Source of the DNA: Prevotellaceae bacterium UBA1716
GTDB lineage: Bacteria; Bacteroidota; Bacteroidia; Bacteroidales; Bacteroidaceae
Reading direction: 5' to 3'
Assembly: GCA_002317225.1 (NCBI GenBank)
Contig: DCIW01000093.1
Span: forward strand, 1 to 6,334
Length of the DNA: 6,334 bases
Positions within the stretch are counted from its first letter, which is position 1; every line of letters begins with the position of its first letter. This document shows, piece after piece, positions 1 to 5,471 of this stretch. Made by a program: the position numbers and the translations under genes. Below the pieces are notes generated by a model. It saw only the letters and a list, made by a program, of their open reading frames with translations, had not been told where the DNA came from and did no database searches.

Positions 1-93
1 ATAAGGTAATGGGCGAATTTCTTCGCCCATCATCTTTGCTATTTGTTCTGCAACATATTTGCTGTTGCCTGTTCCTGAAAAGTAATAAATCAT
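1..93 (-). CDS. N-terminus of a flavodoxin-fold protein (EFR1-like), partial
   Basis: Only the first 31 codons are in the window; the frame runs open off the left edge. The peptide starts MIYYFSGTGNSKYVAEQIAK and continues to PLPY. A short hydrophobic beta strand followed by S6-G7-T8-G9-N10-S11 is the FMN-phosphate loop of flavodoxins, and the helix after it also fits. The opening YYFSGTGNS resembles the flavodoxin part of EFR1-type proteins, which join a flavodoxin domain to a 2[4Fe-4S] ferredoxin; whether such a domain follows here cannot be seen. If so, it would be a cytoplasmic electron carrier. The ATG (91-93) overlaps the GH43 stop TGA (90-92) as ATGA, so translation is probably coupled to the preceding gene. 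No functional link between redox chemistry and a secreted glycosidase is apparent. The flavodoxin call is fairly sure; the subtype is a guess. Confidence 0.72.
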   Translation of the reverse strand, partial: MIYYFSGTGNSKYVAEQIAKMMGEEIRPLPY

Positions 94-2048
94 TTCTTCA
101 ATGGCTTAGGGCCATCTTGTGTTGGTTTAACTGGGACAATCTTTCCGCTCTTGTCGAATGTCATCTCATCGATACAAACCTGACGATGTGTTCCTGGTGA
201 GAGTTGACGTTCGCGATAGTTTGGATTGATGCGATGGTAAACGATGTACCACTTATCCTTACCAGGAAGTTGAAGGACAGAGTTGTGTGCAGTTCCGTAA
301 ATCTTCTGCGAAGGATCCTGCTGGATTACGATTGGTTCTGCAGCAACTTCGATTGGGCCAAGTGGAGACTTGCTTGTGCCATAAGCAACATGATAATTGT
401 CGGCACCAGTATCATCAACCGACCACATGAAGTAGTAAGTGCCCTTACGATAGAATACGTAAGCACCTTCACGATATGCATAATCTTTGAGCGAACCACC
501 CTTAGGAGTGAGGTTTACCATAGTCTCTTCCTTTATCGAAGTCATATCATCGTTGAGTTCTGCTCCTGCCATAAATCCGTTGCCCCAATAGAGGTAATAC
601 TTTCCCGACTTAGGGTCTTGGAACACATCAACATCAATTGACTGACCACCATGAACATCCGAAGGACGAATCTTGTCATTAATAACTGGATGACCACAAT
701 CAACGAATGGACCTGTTGGAGAATCTGCTACTGCACAACCGATTTCCTTACGGTTTGATTGTGGGTTATGAGCAGAGAAATAGAAGTAATACTTGTATGA
801 CTTGCCCACCTTACGTTCGATGATACATGGAGCCCAAGCATTTCCGTTTGCCCACTTCACTTGGTCACCCTTCACGTCGAGCATCTTACCTTCATCCTTC
901 CAATTGATGAGGTCTGAAGAAGAGAACACGCTGAAGTCGTGACCACCCCAACCAGGAGTGCCATCAGTAGTTGAGTAGATATAGTACTTCTTTGTTTGGT
1001 TAGAATAAAGAACTTCTGGGTCAGCATGGAAGCCAGGAAGGATAGGGTTCTTACCGTCGCCCCACTGAGCAATAAGACGATCCTTTTCTGCCTGAGTGAT
1101 TGGCATGATTGTTCCGTGACGAGGAGTGAACATTCCATGAGTCTTTGTATCTGCAACCCACTCGAATGTCTTGAGGTCGGTACTCTTACAGAACTGATAA
1201 TGGCCAGCTCCATAGCAGTCGTACATTACAACCCACGACTTGCCGTCGAGACTCTTGCACACACCAACACCTTCAACTGCCTTCTTGCATACTTCTACGT
1301 GTCCAGGAATCTTAGTCCACTGGCTACCGAGAGGTTTGCCTGGTTCGGCAGTGAGTTGGTCAGCAGTTGCTTGGAAGATGCCACCACCTGCTTCGCTCTT
1401 ATAGAACATGTGGAACTTCTTGTCTTCCTCATTATAAACGATATCACCATCGATTGTAGCACTACCATTATCGAAAAGGAATGTTGGCTCACCTTCAAGA
1501 TCTGTGAAATCAGCATTGGCATACTGATAGAACACCTTGTCATACTGAAGCTTGCCGTCGTTTGTCAGGAGAGAATAGAACACCATGTACTTGCCTGCCT
1601 TATGGTCGTAGATAGTTTCTGGTGCCCAAACGCGAGTCACGTTCTTCCAAGTCTTAGGATATTTAGTTGGGAAGTTGATTGCTGAGTGAGTCCAATGGAT
1701 GAGGTCGGTTGACTTCATGAGTACAAGACCACGGTTTGAAGCCCAACCGAGACTTGACTTCATATCTGTAACAACCATATAGAATGTCTTGCCGTCTTCG
1801 CCACGAAGGATATGTGGGTCGCGAACACATTGAGTATAAGCGATTGAGTCGGACTTGATTACAGGAAGACCTTGGTTAAGAAGAGTGTAGTTGTAGCCGT
1901 CTTCGGAGAGGGCATAGCATATCTGCTCTTCTTCAGGAGCATTACCTGTGAAGTAGGTGAAAAGGAACGCAACCTTGTCGCTGCTCTGTGCGAATGCTGC
2001 AGAAGAGAGCGTGAGAAGGGATGCTGTGAGGATTGATTTTAGTTTCAT
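90..2048 (-). CDS. Secreted tandem GH43 glycoside hydrolase
   Basis: A 652-residue protein with two five-bladed beta-propeller GH43 domains. Residues 1-20 (MKLKSILTASLLTLSSAAFA) form a signal peptide with an AFA-Q cleavage site and no lipobox cysteine, so it is probably periplasmic or secreted. Domain 1 (about 25-325) has the likely base Asp77 (VRDPH), Asp200/Asp202 (TIDGD), the acid candidate Glu259 (AVEGVG) and His311 (TPRHG). Domain 2 (about 333-640) has Asp343 (GFHADPEV), Asp472 (SIDVDVFQD), Glu527 (YREGAY) and His588 (GTAHNS). Both active sites therefore look intact. GH43 enzymes are inverting arabinofuranosidases, xylosidases or galactosidases; I cannot assign subfamily or substrate. 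The ATG at 2046-2048 is preferred because it opens the signal peptide; the 18-codon extension starts with TTG and has no such sequence. It follows the hotdog gene after 85 nt and overlaps the next gene by 4 nt. Confidence 0.9.
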   Translation of the reverse strand: MKLKSILTASLLTLSSAAFAQSSDKVAFLFTYFTGNAPEEEQICYALSEDGYNYTLLNQGLPVIKSDSIAYTQCVRDPHILRGEDGKTFYMVVTDMKSSLGWASNRGLVLMKSTDLIHWTHSAINFPTKYPKTWKNVTRVWAPETIYDHKAGKYMVFYSLLTNDGKLQYDKVFYQYANADFTDLEGEPTFLFDNGSATIDGDIVYNEEDKKFHMFYKSEAGGGIFQATADQLTAEPGKPLGSQWTKIPGHVEVCKKAVEGVGVCKSLDGKSWVVMYDCYGAGHYQFCKSTDLKTFEWVADTKTHGMFTPRHGTIMPITQAEKDRLIAQWGDGKNPILPGFHADPEVLYSNQTKKYYIYSTTDGTPGWGGHDFSVFSSSDLINWKDEGKMLDVKGDQVKWANGNAWAPCIIERKVGKSYKYYFYFSAHNPQSNRKEIGCAVADSPTGPFVDCGHPVINDKIRPSDVHGGQSIDVDVFQDPKSGKYYLYWGNGFMAGAELNDDMTSIKEETMVNLTPKGGSLKDYAYREGAYVFYRKGTYYFMWSVDDTGADNYHVAYGTSKSPLGPIEVAAEPIVIQQDPSQKIYGTAHNSVLQLPGKDKWYIVYHRINPNYRERQLSPGTHRQVCIDEMTFDKSGKIVPVKPTQDGPKPLKK

Positions 2049-2085
2049 ATTTATTTGGATTAGATTGGTTTTCTGTGTTTTTATA

Positions 2086-2104
2086 GTTTGAATTAAATTC
2101 AAAC
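2086..2104. promoter_or_regulatory. Perfect 19-nt inverted repeat upstream of GH43, possible operator
   Basis: GTTTGAATT and AATTCAAAC form two perfect 9-nt arms around a single A at 2095. The repeat ends 37 nt before the GH43 ATG, in the non-coding gap after the hotdog gene. The size and symmetry suit a dimeric regulator. It could also form a small AT-rich hairpin in a read-through transcript. No convincing -33/-7 pair is placed around it, so a separate GH43 promoter is not shown. Confidence 0.45.
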
Positions 2105-2123
2105 GTTATGGACGCTGGAAAAC

Positions 2124-2131
2124 GGGGGGGG
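2124..2131. repeat. Homopolymer run of eight G (C on the coding strand)
   Basis: Eight consecutive G bases stand just after the hotdog stop codon, in an otherwise AT-rich gap. Such runs tend to slip during replication. It lies outside any reading frame, so a length change could affect only RNA structure or promoter spacing for GH43. Confidence 0.6.
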
Positions 2132-2133
2132 CG

Positions 2134-2526
2134 TTAGAGGCGTGAGAGGAACTTCTCTTTGTCTACAATGAAACGGAGATGTGTGCCCTCGCCAATGATG
2201 ATGCCTGCCATTTCGGCTTTGATGTCGAAATAGAGCTTCTTACCATCCACTTTAGTTAGAGTGGCGGTTGCTGTCACTTCGGCTCCAACCTTCGAAGGGC
2301 GCAGATGACTGCTTGCAATATGCCCGCCAACGGTAGTGCTGCCTTCTGGAAGTTCGTTTGCAACACAAAGCATAGCCGCATTTTCCATAAGTGCCATCAT
2401 ACGAGGAGTAGCAAGAACCATCATGTCTCCCGAACCTTGTTGGAGGGCGGTGTCTGATTCCTGAACGGTTAGTTTGGAAGTGTAAGTTAGTCCTTCTGTT
2501 AACATATAAAGGTAGTTATTAGTCAT
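2134..2526 (-). CDS. FlK-like hotdog-fold acyl-CoA thioesterase
   Basis: A 130-residue single hotdog domain, the usual length for the fluoroacetyl-CoA thioesterase (FlK) family. Family features in order are GSGDMMVLATPRMMALME (31-48), the turn LPEGSTTVGG (59-68), SSHLRPSKVG (72-81), and a C-terminal GEGTHLRFIVDKEKFL segment. Thr40, Glu48 and His74 align with the catalytic Thr-Glu-His triad known from Streptomyces FlK (Thr42, Glu50, His76, from memory). It should hydrolyse a small acyl-CoA in the cytoplasm. Fluoroacetyl-CoA is not implied: most homologues come from organisms that never meet it, and the substrate is open. The ATG at 2524-2526 is chosen over a TTG four codons upstream, because ATG is commoner and both precede the domain. 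It is divergent from rarA and is the first gene of the left block. Confidence 0.82.
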   Translation of the reverse strand: MTNNYLYMLTEGLTYTSKLTVQESDTALQQGSGDMMVLATPRMMALMENAAMLCVANELPEGSTTVGGHIASSHLRPSKVGAEVTATATLTKVDGKKLYFDIKAEMAGIIIGEGTHLRFIVDKEKFLSRL

Positions 2527-2563
2527 TTTCTTTTGCAAAAATACAAAAAAAATCTCTAATAAC

Positions 2564-2597
2564 CAAATATATCGACAAAAATGATTACATTTGCAAT
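2564..2597 (-). promoter_or_regulatory. Candidate Bacteroidota promoter for the hotdog gene
   Basis: Read on the minus strand, 2571-2564 is TATATTTG, an exact match to the Bacteroidota -7 consensus TAnnTTTG. ATTG at 2597-2594 is a three-of-four match to the -33 TTTG, with a 22-nt spacer that is slightly long. Transcription would start near 2558, leaving a leader of about 30 nt before the hotdog ATG. Confidence 0.45.
2586..2593 (+). promoter_or_regulatory. Candidate -7 box for rarA
   Basis: TACATTTG matches TAnnTTTG exactly and lies 21 nt before the rarA ATG, which would give a very short leader. No good TTTG -33 element is visible about 20 nt upstream, so this is weaker than the divergent candidate. 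The two would overlap, placing both genes under one short control region. Confidence 0.35.
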
Positions 2598-2614
2598 AAG
2601 AAAGATTTAAACGT

Positions 2615-3877
2615 ATGCAACCATTAGCAGAAAGATTGCGTCCTAAGACGCTCGACGACTATATCGGACAGAAACATCTTGTCGGTCCAGGTGCTGTTAT
2701 CCGCCGAATGATTGACCAAAAGAGGATATCATCATTCATTCTTTGGGGGCCTCCTGGAGTAGGGAAGACTACCTTGGCAAATATCATTGCCAAGACTCTC
2801 GACGTGCCATTTTTTACGCTCAGTGCCGTAACCAGTGGAGTAAAAGATGTACGCGAAGTGATTGAAAAAGCAAAGAGCCAGCGGTTTTTCAATCAGATGT
2901 CACCTATTTTGTTTATAGACGAAATCCACCGTTTTTCCAAATCGCAACAAGACTCGTTGCTTGGGGCTGTGGAGCAAGGAACGGTCACTTTGATTGGTGC
3001 AACTACAGAAAATCCTTCGTTCGAAGTTATTCGTCCGCTCTTGAGCCGTTGTCAGGTGTATGTGCTCAACAGTCTTGAGAAGGACGACTTGCTCGGGTTG
3101 CTCGACAATGCGATAGAGAAAGATATCGTGCTTAAAGAAAAGAATATCGAGTTTGTCGAGACTGATGCCATGCTACGATATTCAGGAGGCGATGCACGCA
3201 AACTTCTCAATATCCTTGAACTCGTAGTTGAAAGTGGTGCAACCAAAATAACGGATGACGTTGTTACCGAAACCCTCCAACAGAATCCGATGGCATACGA
3301 CAAGGACGGTGAAATGCATTACGACATCATTTCTGCATTCATCAAGAGCATTCGTGGCAGTGATCCGGATGGTGCCATCTATTGGTTGGCACGAATGATT
3401 GAGGGTGGGGAGGACCCAATCTTCATCGCTCGTCGCCTTGTCATTTCGGCAAGCGAAGACATCGGTCTTGCGAATCCTAATGCCCTTCTTCTTGCAAATG
3501 CTTGTTTCGACACAGTATCAAAGATTGGTATGCCTGAAGGGCGAATCCCACTTGCAGAGGCAACGGTCTATCTTGCCACTTCGCCCAAGTCGAACTCAGC
3601 ATATATGGCCATAAACGAAGCACTTCAGTATGTGCGAGAGTCTGGCAATCTTCCAGTTCCTCTCCATCTCCGTAATGCTCCTACCAAACTTATGGCACAG
3701 CTCGGCTATGCAAAGGACTATAAGTACGCCCATGCTTACGAAGGCAATTTCGTCGAGCAACAATTCCTCCCTGACGGAGCAACCGATGCCCGATTCTGGC
3801 ATTCGCAAAACAATCCGGCAGAAGCAAAGCTCCAAGAACGCATGGAAAAGTTATGGGGCGAGAAGTACAAGAAATGA
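2615..3877 (+). CDS. rarA: Replication-associated recombination protein A (RarA/MgsA AAA+ ATPase)
   Basis: A 420-residue AAA+ ATPase related to clamp-loader subunits, full length for the family. Visible motifs are Walker A GPPGVGKT (45-52), Walker B LFIDEIH (99-105), sensor 1 GATTEN (128-133), the arginine finger in LLSRC (Arg145) and sensor 2 GGDAR (191-195). The C-terminal half has the tetramerisation region typical of MgsA/RarA, with AFIKSIRGSDPDGAIYWLAR (241-260) and ARRLVISASEDIGLANP (272-288). RarA acts in the cytoplasm at stalled replication forks and interacts with single-strand binding protein; this is known from E. coli, yeast Mgs1 and human WRNIP1. The start is the first ATG, ahead of the conserved PLAERLRPKTLDDYIGQ. 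It is divergent from the hotdog gene and convergent with everything to its right. Nothing in it looks damaged. Confidence 0.97.
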   Translation: MQPLAERLRPKTLDDYIGQKHLVGPGAVIRRMIDQKRISSFILWGPPGVGKTTLANIIAKTLDVPFFTLSAVTSGVKDVREVIEKAKSQRFFNQMSPILFIDEIHRFSKSQQDSLLGAVEQGTVTLIGATTENPSFEVIRPLLSRCQVYVLNSLEKDDLLGLLDNAIEKDIVLKEKNIEFVETDAMLRYSGGDARKLLNILELVVESGATKITDDVVTETLQQNPMAYDKDGEMHYDIISAFIKSIRGSDPDGAIYWLARMIEGGEDPIFIARRLVISASEDIGLANPNALLLANACFDTVSKIGMPEGRIPLAEATVYLATSPKSNSAYMAINEALQYVRESGNLPVPLHLRNAPTKLMAQLGYAKDYKYAHAYEGNFVEQQFLPDGATDARFWHSQNNPAEAKLQERMEKLWGEKYKK

Positions 3878-3919
3878 CAAAACACTTAAGAGTTTTTATT
3901 AAAACTATTAAGTGTTTTG
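3878..3919. terminator. Hairpin directly after rarA, possible terminator
   Basis: CAAAACACTTAA (3878-3889) pairs perfectly with TTAAGTGTTTTG (3908-3919). Inside, AGTTTT (3891-3896) pairs with AAAACT (3901-3906) around a TATT loop, giving about 18 pairs with one mismatch (G3890/A3907). It begins at the first base after the rarA stop and separates convergent genes. The stem is AT-rich and no clean U tract follows on the plus strand, so termination is plausible but not shown. It consists of the first two units of the 22-nt array. Confidence 0.42.
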
Positions 3920-3962
3920 CTTAAAAAACTTAAGAGTTTTTGGCAAAACATTTAAATGTTTT
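3879..3962. repeat. Four near-palindromic 18-nt units at an exact 22-nt period
   Basis: Unit 1 is AAAACACTTAAGAGTTTT (3879-3896), unit 2 AAAACTATTAAGTGTTTT (3901-3918), unit 3 AAAAAACTTAAGAGTTTT (3923-3940) and unit 4 AAAACATTTAAATGTTTT (3945-3962). Starts are exactly 22 nt apart, with unrelated 4-nt spacers TATT, GCTT and TGGC. The conserved frame is AAAA, a central TTAA and TTTT. Unit 4 is a perfect palindrome; the others have one or two asymmetric positions. Bases just before and after show no further unit. The array begins 2 nt after the rarA stop. It could be a transcript-end structure, a cooperative protein-binding array with sites about two helical turns apart, or a dispersed intergenic repeat family. 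Confidence 0.85.
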
Positions 3963-4034
3963 CCTCTAAATCCTCAGTATATGTGCTGCACTGCCCTTTG
4001 ACGCTTCTCGTGATGTCAATCTGACCTTCTTCCT

Positions 4035-4058
4035 CACGCGTGCGCGTACGTGTGCGTA
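4035..4058. repeat. Alternating pyrimidine-purine tract, 24 nt
   Basis: Every base from C4035 to A4058 alternates pyrimidine and purine, mostly as CG, TG and CA steps with two TA steps. Such tracts can adopt Z-DNA under negative supercoiling. It overlaps the end of the winged-helix remnant and encodes its last residues (THTYAHA). Confidence 0.75.
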
Positions 4059-4078
4059 TTATCTCCAAATATATTTTT

Positions 4079-4101
4079 ATTTATATTATTTATATTATTT
4101 A
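4079..4101. repeat. 9-nt tandem repeat ATTTATATT, about 2.5 copies
   Basis: ATTTATATT occurs at 4079-4087 and 4088-4096, followed by ATTTA. On the minus strand it encodes the INNINN run near the end of the winged-helix remnant. The 9-nt unit keeps frame. It probably arose by replication slippage. Confidence 0.7.
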
Positions 4102-4202
4102 TTTCTTGTGCTAAAGTGAGATCTAAAGTGCCTGATAAAGCGTATTCGGCGGTTGCTTGCAATTTGTTGATTGTCAGAATGGTTGATTGTGCGAAAGCGC
4201 TT

Positions 4203-4226
4203 GCTAAACTGCCTGCTAAACTGCCT
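4203..4226. repeat. Perfect 12-nt tandem duplication within the winged-helix remnant
   Basis: GCTAAACTGCCT occurs twice in a row (4203-4214 and 4215-4226), encoding GSLA twice on the minus strand. A diverged 12-nt repeat, CTAAAGTG at 4111-4118 and 4123-4130, encodes GTLD-LTLA in the same frame. The in-frame 4-residue unit suggests these repeats grew while the region was translated. Confidence 0.75.
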
Positions 4227-4330
4227 GATATCACATCTCTCACGCTCTGAACCGAAATGATACCCTCATCCTTGAGTTTTTTCAAAAGGACCCTGACCTT
4301 CGACTCTTTTCTCGATAAAAATTAATGAAC

Positions 4331-5410
4331 TCAAATTTCTTTCGCCCCTTTAATCTTGTTCAAACAATATATATATGCGAATCCAACAGCTGCAACAAAG
4401 CTGTCGTACAACAAGGCATAAGTGGCTGATGCAATTCGTGGATCAATCACTTTTGCAAGATTATCATGCACTAACTCAGGTGCTCCCGACATCCAGGCGA
4501 ATGGGGCTAATGCTTCGCTCAGAATGTAAAGGGTGAATGCGTGATTGCCGAAGAAATTGAACAATCCTGTCCACTTCGAATAACCCTTCACGTCTATAAT
4601 ATATGTAAGCAAGCCGAGCATGCTTGTCGCGATGGCACATGTCATCAAAGTGTACGAAGGTGACCATACTCGCTTGTTGAGTGGATATTCGTAACTTATT
4701 AAATGTCCGATAATTGCAAGGACTGTAGCAAAGACGAAAAGGTTGACAAGACGTGTATTGATGTCCTTCTCCTTATCCGTAATCATGCGACCAACCATCA
4801 CACCTATAAGTGTGTGAGCGAGGGCAGAAATAGTACCCAACAAACCTTCTGGGTCAACAGGACTCTTATGATAAAGGTGAGCTTCGGAAAGATAAAGTCG
4901 GTCGAGAATTGCAGCAAGGTTTGTTCCATCTTGGGCATATCCATTACCAACGGTCATCAATATTGCATAAATGACAAGCAAAACAGCGGCTATCTTCCAT
5001 ATATGCTTAGGATTGACCCACATGTAAAGAAGTGAACCGATGCAATAGCATACTGCAATGCGTTCGAGAACACCCCAGAAACGGCAATTGGCAATTATGT
5101 CTGATTCGCCACAAACCCACATATCCCAAGCATGAAGCAACACGCCGATTGCGAACAACTTGAACGAACGCAACATGATTTTCTTTATTCTTTCGCCTGT
5201 AGAGAGTTTTGACAATCCTCTCGATGCAAGATGAATACTAACACCAACCATGAAGAGGAAGAATGGGAACACAAGGTCACACACAGTCAAACCGTTCCAT
5301 TTGGAATGGTCGAGCATCTCGAAATGGAGTGGTCCTGCACCGTTATTTACTATAATCATCACGAAGACTGTGAGTCCGCGCAACACATCGAGCGATAGAA
5401 GACGTTTCAT
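4331..5410 (-). CDS. HGSNAT-like membrane acetyltransferase (COG4299 / DUF5009)
   Basis: A 359-residue protein with about ten membrane segments (roughly 8-24, 44-62, 80-97, 112-131, 137-154, 189-207, 220-240, 252-272, 284-305, 329-349). It matches the membrane part of human heparan-alpha-glucosaminide N-acetyltransferase: LDVLRG (7-12), DHSKWNGLTVCDLVFPFFLF (34-53), GVLERIAVCY (113-122), DPEGLLGTI (186-194) and NKRVWSPSYT (245-254). His35 in DHSKWNG occupies the place of the histidine implicated in acetyl transfer in the human enzyme (from memory). The human protein's luminal N-terminal domain is absent, as usual in bacteria. The likely role is to move an acetyl group from cytoplasmic acetyl-CoA across the inner membrane onto a sugar; the acceptor is unproven. 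ATG 5408-5410 is chosen over a TTG two codons upstream. It follows GH89 by 61 nt on the same strand, with no promoter box seen between them. Confidence 0.9.
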   Translation of the reverse strand: MKRLLSLDVLRGLTVFVMIIVNNGAGPLHFEMLDHSKWNGLTVCDLVFPFFLFMVGVSIHLASRGLSKLSTGERIKKIMLRSFKLFAIGVLLHAWDMWVCGESDIIANCRFWGVLERIAVCYCIGSLLYMWVNPKHIWKIAAVLLVIYAILMTVGNGYAQDGTNLAAILDRLYLSEAHLYHKSPVDPEGLLGTISALAHTLIGVMVGRMITDKEKDINTRLVNLFVFATVLAIIGHLISYEYPLNKRVWSPSYTLMTCAIATSMLGLLTYIIDVKGYSKWTGLFNFFGNHAFTLYILSEALAPFAWMSGAPELVHDNLAKVIDPRIASATYALLYDSFVAAVGFAYIYCLNKIKGAKEI

Positions 5411-5415
5411 ATTCA

Positions 5416-5450
5416 ATTTACCATTTACAATTTACAATTTACCATTTATA
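5416..5450. repeat. Five tandem heptamers (ATTTACM-type) in the leader of the HGSNAT-like gene
   Basis: Read on the plus strand, the units are ATTTACC, ATTTACA, ATTTACA, ATTTACC and ATTTATA, contiguous over 35 nt. They end 5 nt before the acetyltransferase ATG, so they form its immediate leader. The GH89 stop lies 21 nt to the right. Heptamer repeats of this kind expand and contract by slippage, and a copy change would alter leader length in 7-nt steps. They are non-coding here. Confidence 0.85.
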
Positions 5451-5471
5451 TGGCTGCGCTTGGTTTTGTTA

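Larger units (their letters stand above)
4034..4321 (-). pseudogene. Remnant of a winged-helix (phage or plasmid replication-type) protein
   Basis: The frame opens just after an in-frame TAA (4322-4324) and ends in TGA at 4034-4036. It reads FLSRKESKVRVLLKKLKDEG and then IISVQSVRD. SKVRVLLKKLKDEGII resembles the recognition helix and wing of winged-helix proteins found near phage and plasmid replication genes, where a low-complexity stretch and a strand like STILTINK usually follow. Here that stretch is GSLAGSLA, and a second one, GTLDLTLA, comes later. No ATG starts the frame; the first usable start is TTG at 4283-4285, inside the helix region. The N-terminal half of such a protein is absent, because the DUF5009 gene ends at 4331. 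A decayed insertion is the likeliest reading. The fold call rests on memory of the family and is moderate; a chance open frame cannot be excluded. Confidence 0.4.

Noticed and set aside
9..30. Perfect 9-bp hairpin (ATGGGCGAA, loop TTTC, TTCGCCCAT) that looks like a terminator for GH43
   Set aside because: It lies inside the open minus-strand flavodoxin frame (encoding MGEEIRP), and no T tract follows on either strand.
996..1685. Plus-strand 229-codon open frame
   Set aside because: It is entirely antisense to the well-supported GH43 gene and has a cysteine-rich, featureless translation.
2049..2102. 18-codon N-terminal extension of GH43
   Set aside because: It would start at TTG, run through the palindrome, and bury the signal peptide behind a polar stretch.
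3879..3962. CRISPR-like array
   Set aside because: Spacers are only 4 nt and the repeats are AT-rich palindromes with differences between copies; no cas gene is present.
4050..4250. Plus-strand 66-codon open frame with AKLPAKLPD
   Set aside because: It is the complement of the 12-nt repeats; the minus-strand reading has the more protein-like winged-helix pattern.
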